A DNA stretch of 31,657 bases from positions 1 to 31,657 of the forward strand of contig CAZFBD010000053.1 of assembly GCA_964517125.1 (NCBI GenBank), read 5' to 3'. Made by a program: the position numbers and the translations under genes. The stretch comes from SHLQ01 sp964517125. GTDB taxonomy: Bacteria > Actinomycetota > Acidimicrobiia > Acidimicrobiales > SHLQ01. This document shows, in pieces, positions 1 through 7,529 of the stretch; positions within the stretch are counted from its first letter, which is position 1, and each line of letters begins with the position of its first letter. Under the pieces are notes generated by a model. That model saw only the letters and a program-made list of their open reading frames with translations. It was not told where the DNA came from and searched no databases.

Positions 1-42
1 CAGTTCGCGTTCCCTCGCAGCGGGATCGAAGTGGACCATTGA
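1..42 (+). CDS. 3' end of an unidentified gene (partial)
   Basis: The frame open from base 1 reads 13 codons (QFAFPRSGIEVDH) and stops at TGA 40-42. Ten of the 13 codons end in G or C, which fits coding sequence in this genome. The tail is too short to identify. It would converge on the GGDEF-EAL gene. In many actinobacteria genes such as cdsA or frr lie upstream of dxr, but nothing in these 13 residues shows that, and chance openness cannot be excluded. Confidence 0.35.
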   Translation, partial: QFAFPRSGIEVDH

Positions 43-58
43 CGAACCATATCGACCC

Positions 59-76
59 GACGGCCGTCAGGCCGTC
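59..76. terminator. Inverted repeat between convergent gene ends
   Basis: GACGGCC (59-65), a four-base loop, then GGCCGTC (70-76) form a perfect 7 bp stem. It overlaps the stop codon of the leftward GGDEF-EAL gene (75-77) and lies 17 bases past the stop of the partial rightward gene. The position suggests a bidirectional terminator, but neither side has a T-run. Confidence 0.35.
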
Positions 77-1916
77 ACGCGGCCTGGTCGAGGGCACCTC
101 CCAGTTCGTCCGCAGCAAGGGCCACGAAGTCGGCAATGGGGGCAGGACGGCCGTAGAGCCAACCCTGCACGTGATCGATGCCGGCGTCCCGGCACATCTG
201 CTCCTCGGACTCGGTCTCGACTCCTTCTGCCAGAGCCACGATGCCGAGGTCGTGAGCCATGGAGGTGAGCCCCTTCAGGATGCTGCGTGCGGCTGCGTTG
301 TCCTGCATGCCGCCGATGAGCGAGCGGTCGAGTTTCAATGCGTGGATGGGAAAGCGGGTGAAGTACGACAACGCATTGTGGCCGACGCCGAAGTCGTCGA
401 GCGCAATGACGGCGCCGGTCGCTGCAAGCTCGAGCAGCGTTCGTTCGGCAGCGTCGTCCGGTTGGATGGCCGACGATTCCACGACCTCCACCAACAGGTC
501 CTGCGGTCGGAACCCGAAGCGTTCGCACGTGTCGATGTGGGCCTGGGCACAACCGGACCACGACAGCTGCGTTGGTGTGAGGTTGACAGAGAACGCCTTG
601 TCATGAAAGCGGGGAACGATTTCGCGAATGTGCGCCAGGTCTCGGGCGAGCAGATCGAGACTCCAGATGGTGAAGCTCTCGACCCGCCCCGTCGCCTCCA
701 CGCGTTCGATCAGTAGGGGAGGGGGGATCGGGCCGTGCGTCGGGTGTGTCCACCGAATCAGCGCCTCGGCACCTTTGATCTCGCCGCTGTCGATCTCTCG
801 GATTGGTTGGTAGTTGAAGTGGATGGCACCGGACGCCATCGCATCGTCGAGCTCACGGTCGATGGTCGCGAGCAGGGCGACCTGCGTGCGCGTACCCTCG
901 TCAGCAGTCACGAATGCCGGACCGCCAGCCTTCGCTTCGTACATGGCCTGGTCGGCGTACCCAAGCAACGTTGTGGCGTCGGTCTGGTCGCTGGTCGGAA
1001 CGGCCATGCCGATGCTCAGCCGAGCCACGATTCGCATGGATCCGATCTCGATGGGTTCCAGGCAGGCGTCGAGGATCGACTCTGCGATGGCGGCCGCCCG
1101 CTCGCCATCTGGGTCCGCATGAACAACCACGACGAACTCGTCGCCGCCAAGCCGCCCCAGGCGGTCCTGGTCTGTGAGCAGCCCATCGATTCGATTTGTC
1201 AGCGTCCGGAGCACCACATCGCCCACCAGATGGCCGTAGCTGTCATTGACTTGCTTGAAGTCGTCCAGATCCAGGAACATCACGGCGGGACGCCCGGCCG
1301 GGTCCGCGAGCATTCGGTCCAGCTCATCGAGGGCAGCCCGACGAGACATCGCTCCGGTCAGATCGTCGGTTGCAGCCCGGATCTTCTCGGCTTCGGCGAG
1401 CTGATGCACGTTGAGAAACGAGGCAACGAGGTCGGCGACCGAGCTCAACAGCAGGAGCAGGTGAGCATCATTGAAGAAGTCGTGCTGCGCGTTCGCCAGA
1501 TTGATCGTTCCCAGACAGCGCCCGCCGCTCAACAGGGGTCCGACCACCGCGGAGCGAAGCCCAGCCTCGGCCAGCGCCGTCGTATCCCTGTACCCGCGCT
1601 CAACTGCCAGATCGCCAATGACCACGATCTTCTTGGTGCGGAACGCTCGACCGACCATGGAGTTGGCGATTGCGTGCCTGGTGGGGCCGCTGAGTGGGGT
1701 TGTGCCGCCAATCGACCGAATGGCCAGCGTGTCCTCGTCGATCGGGAGCGCCACGCTGGATCGTTCGGCATCGATGATTCGCGGCATCCATTCTGCGGTG
1801 GCGCGCAAAACAGATTCCTGATCGGCTGCTGACGCAACCGCTCGAATGAAGTCCGCCGGAAGGTGGACGTCCGCTACGTCAACCACACTCTCTTCATCGG
1901 CAACCGAACCGTCCAA
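75..1916 (-). CDS. GAF-GGDEF-EAL cyclic di-GMP turnover protein
   Basis: This 613-residue soluble protein should make and/or break down the second messenger cyclic di-GMP. A GAF-like sensor covers about residues 22-170, a GGDEF diguanylate cyclase domain about 180-335 with GGDEF intact at 257-261, and an EAL phosphodiesterase domain about 350-605 with EAL at 384-386. Other EAL hallmarks are present: SVNLT near 443, a VEVVES match near 476, DDFG at 507-510, LKLD near 527, AEGVE near 563 and VQGW near 583. Both catalytic sites therefore look competent by motif, so net activity cannot be read from sequence. No membrane segment is seen; the GAF domain probably senses a small ligand. The start is TTG at 1916 without a clear ribosome binding site; the next Met is residue 44, too far inside. 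It diverges from dxr with 23 bp between. Confidence 0.9.
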   Translation of the reverse strand: MDGSVADEESVVDVADVHLPADFIRAVASAADQESVLRATAEWMPRIIDAERSSVALPIDEDTLAIRSIGGTTPLSGPTRHAIANSMVGRAFRTKKIVVIGDLAVERGYRDTTALAEAGLRSAVVGPLLSGGRCLGTINLANAQHDFFNDAHLLLLLSSVADLVASFLNVHQLAEAEKIRAATDDLTGAMSRRAALDELDRMLADPAGRPAVMFLDLDDFKQVNDSYGHLVGDVVLRTLTNRIDGLLTDQDRLGRLGGDEFVVVVHADPDGERAAAIAESILDACLEPIEIGSMRIVARLSIGMAVPTSDQTDATTLLGYADQAMYEAKAGGPAFVTADEGTRTQVALLATIDRELDDAMASGAIHFNYQPIREIDSGEIKGAEALIRWTHPTHGPIPPPLLIERVEATGRVESFTIWSLDLLARDLAHIREIVPRFHDKAFSVNLTPTQLSWSGCAQAHIDTCERFGFRPQDLLVEVVESSAIQPDDAAERTLLELAATGAVIALDDFGVGHNALSYFTRFPIHALKLDRSLIGGMQDNAAARSILKGLTSMAHDLGIVALAEGVETESEEQMCRDAGIDHVQGWLYGRPAPIADFVALAADELGGALDQAA

Positions 1917-1939
1917 GTCAAGCGTCGTATGCTGAGGGC
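1917..1939. promoter_or_regulatory. 23 bp divergent promoter gap; -10 box for leaderless dxr
   Basis: On the plus strand TATGCT (1928-1933) is followed by exactly six bases and then GTG at 1940, so transcription would start on or next to the first base of the dxr start codon. On the minus strand TACGAC (1929-1924) sits seven bases from the TTG of the GGDEF-EAL gene. The two candidate -10 boxes overlap, so the two promoters probably compete. No convincing -35 element was seen; it would lie inside the opposing gene. Confidence 0.4.
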
Positions 1940-3091
1940 GTGACTTCCGTGGCTGTGATGGGTTCGACCGGTTCGATCGGAACCCAGACGCTGGACATCG
2001 TCCGCGAGGCTGGGGGCGCCTACAACGTGACCGCGTTGGCGGTCGGCTCGTCAGTGGAAACCCTGGTGGACCAGGTCGACGAATTCCGCCCCGACATGGT
2101 CGTCGTGGCCGACGAGTCGCGCTACGCCGAAGCGGTGGAGGCGCTCGCCGGACGCACCCAGGTGATGGCGGGGGAGAGCGGACTACGCGAAGCCAGCGGC
2201 TCGGCCGACACCGTCATCAATGGCGTCATGGGCTTTGCCGGGCTCGCGGTCACCCTCTCCACGCTCGAACACGGCAACCGGCTGGGTCTGGCGAACAAGG
2301 AATCACTCATTGCCGCCGGACCCGTTGTGCAAAAGGCGCGAGCCACCCCGGGCGCCGAGCTGCTACCGGTCGACTCCGAGCACTGCGCGCTCCACCAATG
2401 CCTGCGGGCCTCAACCGAGGGGCGATCCATCGACAAGCTCGTCTTGACTGCCTCCGGTGGACCATTCCGGGGCCGCACGAAGAACGACCTCGCCGAGGTC
2501 ACCGTCGAGAACGCGCTTGCACATCCCACATGGTCCATGGGCCCGAAGATCACCATCGACTCCTCGACACTCATGAACAAGGGACTCGAAGTCATCGAGG
2601 CCCACGAGCTGTACGGCGTGTCGTACGACGACATCGAGGTCGTGGTGCACCCGCAGTCGATCGTGCACTCCATGGTCGCTTACACCGACGGCGCCACCAT
2701 CGCTCAGCTCTCTGAACCCGACATGCGGTTGTGCATCGGCTACGCGCTGGCCTACCCCGAGCGGCTGGACCTGCCATACGGCGCCATGGACTGGACCAAG
2801 GCGTCCACCCTCACCTTCGAGCCACCAGACCGCGACGCCTTCAAATGCCTGGACCTTGCCTACGAAGCCGGCCGCCTCGGCGGCACGGCGCCCGCATGGC
2901 TCAGCGCCGGCAACGAGGTCGTGGTCGATGCCTTCCTCCAAGGCCTCATGCCATGGACCGGAATAGCCGAAGTGAATACATGGTTGCTGGAACGACACGA
3001 TGGCGGTGACGCCGACAGCCTCGAGGCCGTCCTCGATGCCGATGCCCGAGCGCGCGACCTCGCCCAAGCCAGAATCCGTGGGAGTCTCTGA
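1940..3091 (+). CDS. dxr: 1-deoxy-D-xylulose 5-phosphate reductoisomerase
   Basis: DXR converts 1-deoxy-D-xylulose 5-phosphate to 2-C-methyl-D-erythritol 4-phosphate with NADPH, the committed step of the MEP isoprenoid pathway, in the cytoplasm. The 383-residue length is normal. Visible motifs are the NADPH loop GSTGSIG at 8-14, ANKES near 118, the metal and substrate residues VDSEH at 144-148 and the block KITIDSSTLMNKGLEVIE with E220. Start is GTG 1940; an in-frame GTG at 1949 has GAGGG ten bases upstream and is the alternative, costing three residues. The gene ends three bases before the M50 protease start, and ispG of the same pathway follows that gene, so dxr, the protease and perhaps ispG form a unit, as is common in actinobacteria. 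Confidence 0.97.
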   Translation: MTSVAVMGSTGSIGTQTLDIVREAGGAYNVTALAVGSSVETLVDQVDEFRPDMVVVADESRYAEAVEALAGRTQVMAGESGLREASGSADTVINGVMGFAGLAVTLSTLEHGNRLGLANKESLIAAGPVVQKARATPGAELLPVDSEHCALHQCLRASTEGRSIDKLVLTASGGPFRGRTKNDLAEVTVENALAHPTWSMGPKITIDSSTLMNKGLEVIEAHELYGVSYDDIEVVVHPQSIVHSMVAYTDGATIAQLSEPDMRLCIGYALAYPERLDLPYGAMDWTKASTLTFEPPDRDAFKCLDLAYEAGRLGGTAPAWLSAGNEVVVDAFLQGLMPWTGIAEVNTWLLERHDGGDADSLEAVLDADARARDLAQARIRGSL

Positions 3092-3094
3092 ACC

Positions 3095-4924
3095 ATGACC
3101 GACAGCACCGACATGCTGCACTCCGACACCCTCACCGACGACTCCGATCTGTGCGACGGCGACGTTCTCGACGGTGTCCACGACTCCGTCCATATCCCCG
3201 AGGAAGAGCTCGGAATTGTGTGGAGTCGCTTTGGCACGCTCGTCGGCATGCTGCTGCTCCTGCTCATTCTGGGCGGAGTCAAAATGCTGGTTGTGGCGCT
3301 GGCAATCGGCAGCTTTCTGGTGATCCACGAAGCCGGCCACTACCTGACCGCCCGATGGTCGGGCATGAAGGTCACCGAGTTCTTCGTGGGCTTCGGGCCG
3401 CGCATCTTCGCATTCAAACGAGGCGAGACCACCTTCGGCCTCAAGGTCCTCATTCCCTTCGGCGCTTACGTGCGCATCGTCGGAATGAACAACCTGGAAG
3501 AGGTCGACCCAGCCGACGAACCGCGCACCTACCGCCAAGCCGCATGGCACAAGCGAGTACTCACCATCCTGGCTGGCCCGGCCACGCACTTCGTGACCGC
3601 ATTCCTACTGCTCTCCATCGCCATGTGGCAGTTCGGTCCCGCCGTGGAAGACGAGGATGCCTGGGGCCTTGCCGCCATCGATCCCATCGGCGCCGTTGCC
3701 GATGCCGGCCTCGAGTCGGGCGACCGCATCATTCAGGTGAACGAAACCACCACCGAAACGTGGGACCGCTTCACCGGAGCCGTCGATGCGAACTCGGGGC
3801 AGACCGTCGAGATCGTTTACCAGCGCTTCGAAGACAACACCATCCGAAACTTCACCTCGGTGCTGTCGATCCCGGCCGGGGCCACCGCCGGCACGGTCGA
3901 GGACCTCATGGGCTTCAGCTTCGGCGAGCCCGACTGGGCCATCTACGACTGGGCCGTCGGCGAGGTCACTCCGTTCAGTGCAGCCGAGGATGCAGGTGTC
4001 GAACCCGGCGACCGCATTTTGAGCATCGACGGCAAACCGACCCCGTACTTCTCCGATCTGGCAGCCGTCGTCCCCACGGTTCGTGGCCAGGAAGTCGTGC
4101 TTCAGGTGGAGCGCGACGGCGACCTTCTCGATCTCGACGCTCGAATCTGGGAACGACTCACCTCCGAGGGCGCAGCGGGCTACAACGGCCTGTACGTCGG
4201 CGAAATGGTCATCTCCTTCGAGGGCCAACGCGTCGACAACTACGCACAGTTCGCCGAACTCGCTTCGCAGCGCATCGGCGACACCGTCGAGGTCGAGGTC
4301 GTCTACGACTCCCGGGTGCACGTGGAAACCGTCACCATCGACGAGGTCGTCATCGACAACGCAGTTTCGGGGTTCCTCGGAGTCTCATCCGGCTCCGCAC
4401 GCGAAGCGCTGCCGTTCACAACCGCCGTCGCCCGAGCTCCCGGCGACGTCGTCGACCTGATCGGAAGCATCTTCGGCGGTGTGAAGCAGATGGTCACCAC
4501 CGAAAACGGCTGGCGCGGCATGTTTGCGCTCGGTGCCGTCGAAGAGGACCTGAGCGGAACAGTGGACCAGGGTGCGCTCAACCCCGACGACTTCCGTCCC
4601 CGCAGCTCGGTCGACAACAACCGCCCAATCTCCATCATTGGGGTGGTTGGCCTGGCCAACCAGCTCCAGGTGCAGGAAATCATCGCCTTCCTGGCCGTCA
4701 TGAACCTGTTCTTCGGGCTCTTCAACCTGGCGCCCCTGCTGCCGCTCGATGGCGGACACATCGTGCTCGCCACCTACGAGAAGATCCGGTCCATCGGACG
4801 GCGCACTGCGTACCACGCCGATGCCGCCAAGCTCATCCCGCTCACCTACGTGGTGGTGGGCTTCTTCCTGCTCGTCGGCATGATCGCCATCGTCCGAGAC
4901 ATCGTCGACCCGATCCAGCTGTAG
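3095..4924 (+). CDS. RseP/Rip1-type site-2 zinc metalloprotease (M50), enlarged
   Basis: An intramembrane protease that would cut membrane-bound anti-sigma factors or other single-pass substrates. HEAGH at 78-82 follows a hydrophobic segment (about 47-77) and is the zinc site; the second metal motif LDGGH is at 551-555, followed by a last membrane helix near 575-600. Between them are two clear PDZ domains (about 190-270 and 285-350) and a third degenerate PDZ-like stretch (about 355-430) that lacks its ligand-binding loop. The protein has 609 residues, against roughly 400-450 for typical bacterial members. It also carries an acidic 40-residue N-terminal tail not expected in the family. Start ATG 3095 lies three bases after dxr. 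The dxr-protease-ispG order matches that known around the mycobacterial rip1 gene. Confidence 0.93.
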   Translation: MTDSTDMLHSDTLTDDSDLCDGDVLDGVHDSVHIPEEELGIVWSRFGTLVGMLLLLLILGGVKMLVVALAIGSFLVIHEAGHYLTARWSGMKVTEFFVGFGPRIFAFKRGETTFGLKVLIPFGAYVRIVGMNNLEEVDPADEPRTYRQAAWHKRVLTILAGPATHFVTAFLLLSIAMWQFGPAVEDEDAWGLAAIDPIGAVADAGLESGDRIIQVNETTTETWDRFTGAVDANSGQTVEIVYQRFEDNTIRNFTSVLSIPAGATAGTVEDLMGFSFGEPDWAIYDWAVGEVTPFSAAEDAGVEPGDRILSIDGKPTPYFSDLAAVVPTVRGQEVVLQVERDGDLLDLDARIWERLTSEGAAGYNGLYVGEMVISFEGQRVDNYAQFAELASQRIGDTVEVEVVYDSRVHVETVTIDEVVIDNAVSGFLGVSSGSAREALPFTTAVARAPGDVVDLIGSIFGGVKQMVTTENGWRGMFALGAVEEDLSGTVDQGALNPDDFRPRSSVDNNRPISIIGVVGLANQLQVQEIIAFLAVMNLFFGLFNLAPLLPLDGGHIVLATYEKIRSIGRRTAYHADAAKLIPLTYVVVGFFLLVGMIAIVRDIVDPIQL

Positions 4925-4979
4925 TTCCCGGGCTTCGCCCTCCAGGGCTCGTATCCGGGCCCTGCGGGCCCTCGAACTC
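4924..4979. repeat. Palindromic intergenic repeat, copy A
   Basis: A unit of about 56 bases starting GTTCCCGGGCTTCGCCC recurs at 5043-5098 with one mismatch (4971 C versus 5090 G). It contains two small stems: GGGC-TTC-GCCC and GGGCC-CTGCG-GGCCC (4957-4971). It begins on the last base of the protease stop codon. It resembles REP-like palindromic elements or transcript-end structures, not coding sequence. Confidence 0.75.
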
Positions 4980-5005
4980 GCGCCTGCTGGCCGGAGGCCC
5001 CTTCC

Positions 5006-5033
5006 GTTTCGACCGGCGGAGCCGGATCGAAAC
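5006..5033. terminator. Strong hairpin between the two repeat copies
   Basis: GTTTCGACCGGC (5006-5017), loop GGA, then GCCGG-A-TCGAAAC (5021-5033) gives a 12 bp stem with one bulged A. It lies about 80 bases after the protease stop and is followed by TCGGTTGTTGTT, which is only moderately T-rich. It could end the dxr-protease transcript, protect its 3' end, or belong to the flanking repeat element. Confidence 0.5.
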
Positions 5034-5042
5034 TCGGTTGTT

Positions 5043-5098
5043 GTTCCCGGGCTTCGCCCTCCAGGGCTCGTATCCGGGCCCTGCGGGCCGTCGAACTC
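5043..5098. repeat. Palindromic intergenic repeat, copy B
   Basis: Second copy of the unit at 4924-4979, 119 bases downstream and in the same orientation. The one mismatch at 5090 falls in the outer pair of the GGGCC/GGCCC stem. Similarity continues more weakly past the unit, into CGCCTGCTGGCC versus CGCTTGCTACGGCC. Confidence 0.75.
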
Positions 5099-5135
5099 AC
5101 GCTTGCTACGGCCGGGCGTTGGGTGGTGGGTGTCG

Positions 5136-5147
5136 TAGACTGATCTC
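5136..5147 (+). promoter_or_regulatory. Candidate -10 box for a leaderless ispG transcript
   Basis: TAGACT at 5136-5141 is followed by exactly six bases and the GTG start of ispG at 5148. There is no Shine-Dalgarno sequence in between. This is the same spacing as at dxr and at the radical SAM gene. No good -35 is visible. Confidence 0.45.
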
Positions 5148-6371
5148 GTGGATTTCGACCGTTCTTTCGACCGCAAGCCGACCAAACAGATCATGGTTGG
5201 GGACGTACCTGTTGGTGGGGGAGCGCCGGTCACGGTGCAGTCCATGACCATCACGAAGACGGCCGATCACGAGGCCACGCTCCAGCAGATCTATGCGTTG
5301 GCAGGTGCGGGCGCCGACATTGTTCGTTGCACGTGCAACAAGCCGGAGGCCGCCGAAGGGCTGGCCCGCATCGTGCCCCGTTCGCCGGTTCCGATCGTTG
5401 CCGACATCCACAACAACCATCGCATGGCGCTCGCTGCCCTCGATGCCGGTGTGCATTGCCTGCGGCTGAACCCCGGCAACATCACCGACCCGACCAAGAT
5501 CAAAACGATCGCCAAGGAAGCCAAGGATCGCAACGTTCCCATTCGCATCGGCGTGAACGGTGGTTCTCTCGACAGTTCGCTCTACGACGAGGCCAAGGGT
5601 GTCACCCCCGAGGCCATGGTCGAGTCCGCCATGCGCGAGATCAGCTACTTCGACGAGGTCGGCTTCGACCTGGTGAAGATCTCGGTGAAGGCGTCCAGCG
5701 TTCCGCTGATGATCGAGGCGTACCGACAGCTGTCCGAAGCCACCGACTACCCCCTCCACCTCGGCGTGACCGAGGCCGGCCCTCCGCCAGCAGGCACGAT
5801 CAAGGCCACCGCTGGCATTGCCACGCTGCTCGCCGAAGGCATTGGCGACACCATCCGCTACTCGCTCACCGCCGATCCGGTCCTCGAAGCCAAGGCCGGC
5901 CGCACACTGCTCGAATCGTTGGGGCTGCGTGAACGCAAAAACGTCGATCTCATCGCCTGTCCCAGCTGCGGACGAGCCGAAATCGACGTCTACAAGGTGG
6001 CCGAAGACGCCATGGAAGCCTTCGAGGACAAGCAGATCCCGCTGCAGGTGGCCGTCATGGGCTGCGTCGTGAACGGACCGGGTGAAGCCCGCGACGCCGA
6101 CCTCGGTATCGCAGCCGGCAACAAGCGCGGGCACCTGTTCGTGAAGGGTGTCAACGTGGCGGTCGTCCCCGAGGACGAGATGGTGGACCAGCTCCTGGAG
6201 TGGGCCATCTTCCTGCACGAAGAAGGCGAGGAAGCCACCATGGCCCGCGCCGAGTCCACCCGCGATGCTGCCCGCAAGGCGGCCGAGGAAGACCGGGCCC
6301 GAAACCTCGACGAACGAGGCGACGACGCCAACGCATCCGAGACCGCCATCGACCTCATCCGGAAACGCTGA
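5148..6371 (+). CDS. ispG: 4-hydroxy-3-methylbut-2-en-1-yl diphosphate synthase (IspG/GcpE)
   Basis: IspG reduces the cyclic diphosphate MEcPP to HMBPP, the next-to-last step of the MEP pathway, using a 4Fe-4S cluster. The 407-residue protein has the three cluster cysteines (C271 and C274 in CPSCGR, C306 in MGCVVNGPGE) and the conserved glutamate E313. The N-terminal TIM-barrel signature VQSMT is near residue 29 and the GCxxNGPGE block is complete. It is the short bacterial form, without the extra middle domain of plant enzymes. The last 45 or so residues are a charged, probably disordered extension rich in E, A and R. Start is GTG 5148, supported by the box just upstream. It shares its pathway with dxr two genes upstream. 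Confidence 0.97.
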   Translation: MDFDRSFDRKPTKQIMVGDVPVGGGAPVTVQSMTITKTADHEATLQQIYALAGAGADIVRCTCNKPEAAEGLARIVPRSPVPIVADIHNNHRMALAALDAGVHCLRLNPGNITDPTKIKTIAKEAKDRNVPIRIGVNGGSLDSSLYDEAKGVTPEAMVESAMREISYFDEVGFDLVKISVKASSVPLMIEAYRQLSEATDYPLHLGVTEAGPPPAGTIKATAGIATLLAEGIGDTIRYSLTADPVLEAKAGRTLLESLGLRERKNVDLIACPSCGRAEIDVYKVAEDAMEAFEDKQIPLQVAVMGCVVNGPGEARDADLGIAAGNKRGHLFVKGVNVAVVPEDEMVDQLLEWAIFLHEEGEEATMARAESTRDAARKAAEEDRARNLDERGDDANASETAIDLIRKR

Positions 6372-6376
6372 CGTCG

Positions 6377-6823
6377 GTGGACGAAGCCGAGCAGCCCGAA
6401 CTGCGGGTTCCCCTCGACGTCGCCCGATCGGGCTTTCCAGCCATCTGCGCGATCACCGGCGAAACCGCCGATGGCGCCATTCCCGTGCAACTGGGTCGGT
6501 CGGCAACGAAGTGGAAGGCCCACACCATTCGGGTGCCGCTGAGTGAGCGGGTGTTCAAGAAGTGGTCGCGCCGGCGCTCCATCCACATCAAGGCCCGGGT
6601 CGTCGCGGCCGTGCTGGCGTCGGTGGCCATCGTGATCACCTTCCGAAACGCGACGCTCGGGCTGTCGATCCTGGCGGTGGCCGTTGCCGTCCACCTGGTG
6701 GATCTGTGGGGGGAGCGGACCAGCGAAGCCTTGCAGCCCAGCCTGGAACGCGACGGAGACGAGCTCGTGATCACCGGCGTGCACGCCACGTTTGCTGCAG
6801 CCGTCGAGGAAACCATTCACTGA
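6377..6823 (+). CDS. Small membrane protein of unknown function
   Basis: I do not recognise a family. The reading frame gives 148 residues from GTG 6377, five bases after the ispG stop. Residues 1-70 are soluble, with a single Cys in the stretch PAICAITGETADG and a basic patch KKWSRRRS just before the membrane. Two adjacent hydrophobic segments follow (about 73-90 and 93-110), then a 38-residue soluble tail ending ITGVHATFAAAVEE. The basic patch suggests that the N-terminal part is cytoplasmic. The close spacing suggests co-transcription with ispG. The start is uncertain because no ribosome binding site or ATG is available. Confidence 0.7.
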   Translation: MDEAEQPELRVPLDVARSGFPAICAITGETADGAIPVQLGRSATKWKAHTIRVPLSERVFKKWSRRRSIHIKARVVAAVLASVAIVITFRNATLGLSILAVAVAVHLVDLWGERTSEALQPSLERDGDELVITGVHATFAAAVEETIH

Positions 6824-6847
6824 CCGGGCTCGGCCAGTCGCCGCCGA

Positions 6848-6881
6848 TTGGTCGCTGACGAGGCATCCAAGCGGGTAGAGT
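6848..6881 (+). promoter_or_regulatory. Candidate promoter of the rimP-nusA-infB operon
   Basis: TAGAGT (6876-6881) fits an actinobacterial -10 box; CTGACG (6855-6860, 15-base spacer) or TTGGTC (6848-6853, 22-base spacer) could be the -35, neither ideal. Start would be near 6888, leaving a leader of about 110 bases that contains the hairpin at 6923-6954. Confidence 0.4.
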
Positions 6882-6922
6882 TGTCGTCGCACGCATTCAG
6901 GAGTTCAGGCTCCGGACGGCGC

Positions 6923-6954
6923 GGCGTGGGCTTTTGGCCCACGCCTTTGTTGTT
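6923..6954 (+). terminator. Intrinsic terminator/attenuator in the rimP-nusA leader
   Basis: GGCGTGGGC (6923-6931), loop TTTTG, GCCCACGCC (6937-6945) form a perfect 9 bp GC-rich stem followed by TTTGTTGTT. This is the best intrinsic-terminator shape in the window. It lies 45 bases before rimP but after the candidate promoter at 6876, so it may be an attenuator of the nusA operon as well as the end of the ispG transcript. Confidence 0.7.
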
Positions 6955-6998
6955 CAAGGGCCGGTTTTTCAACGAGATCGCACCGAGGAGGTGACGGG

Positions 6999-7529
6999 AT
7001 GAGCGAACGAAGTGACGAACGAACCAGTGGACTCGTGGCCGCCTTCTCCAACCTGCTCGAGCCGATCGCCGACGACTTCAGCGTCGACATCGTCGACGTC
7101 GAATACAACGGCGGCGTCATGAAGGTCGTCATCGATCAGCCCGACGGCCTCGAGAGCGGCGTTCTCGTCGAAGTCACCAAAGCTGTCTCCCGCATGATCG
7201 ACGCCGAGGACCCGATCCCCGGCCGGTTCACCCTCGAGGTCACAAGCCCGGGCGTGGAACGCCCACTGAAACGACCCGACCATTTCCGGCGTGCCGTCGG
7301 AGAAACCGTGGCCGTCAAAACCAATCCCGACGTCGAAGGCGAACGTCGTATCGAGGGCACCCTCGCTGCGGCCGACGATTTCGGCATCACGATCGCTGGC
7401 GACGCTGGCGACCGAACCGTGCGATACGGAGAGATCCGTAGCGCCCGCACCACCTTCGATTGGGGTCCAACCCCCAAGCAAGGTGGCCCGAAGCAGAATA
7501 CGAACAAGAAGGAGTCAGCAGACAAATGA
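6999..7529 (+). CDS. rimP: Ribosome maturation factor RimP
   Basis: RimP assists assembly of the 30S ribosomal subunit. The 176-residue protein shows the N-terminal domain ending in the conserved TSPGVERPL block (about 84-92) and a C-terminal SH3-like domain (about 95-160), then a lysine-rich tail. Start ATG 6999 is set by an excellent Shine-Dalgarno, GAGGAGGTGA at 6985-6994, with seven bases from AGGAGG to the start. The stop overlaps the nusA start as ATGA, which indicates translational coupling. It is the first gene of the block after the leader hairpin. Confidence 0.95.
   Translation: MSERSDERTSGLVAAFSNLLEPIADDFSVDIVDVEYNGGVMKVVIDQPDGLESGVLVEVTKAVSRMIDAEDPIPGRFTLEVTSPGVERPLKRPDHFRRAVGETVAVKTNPDVEGERRIEGTLAAADDFGITIAGDAGDRTVRYGEIRSARTTFDWGPTPKQGGPKQNTNKKESADK

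Noticed and set aside
3151..5247. A 698-codon plus-strand frame across the protease and the repeat region
   Set aside because: Arginine-rich translation typical of an out-of-frame reading; the protease frame has all family motifs.
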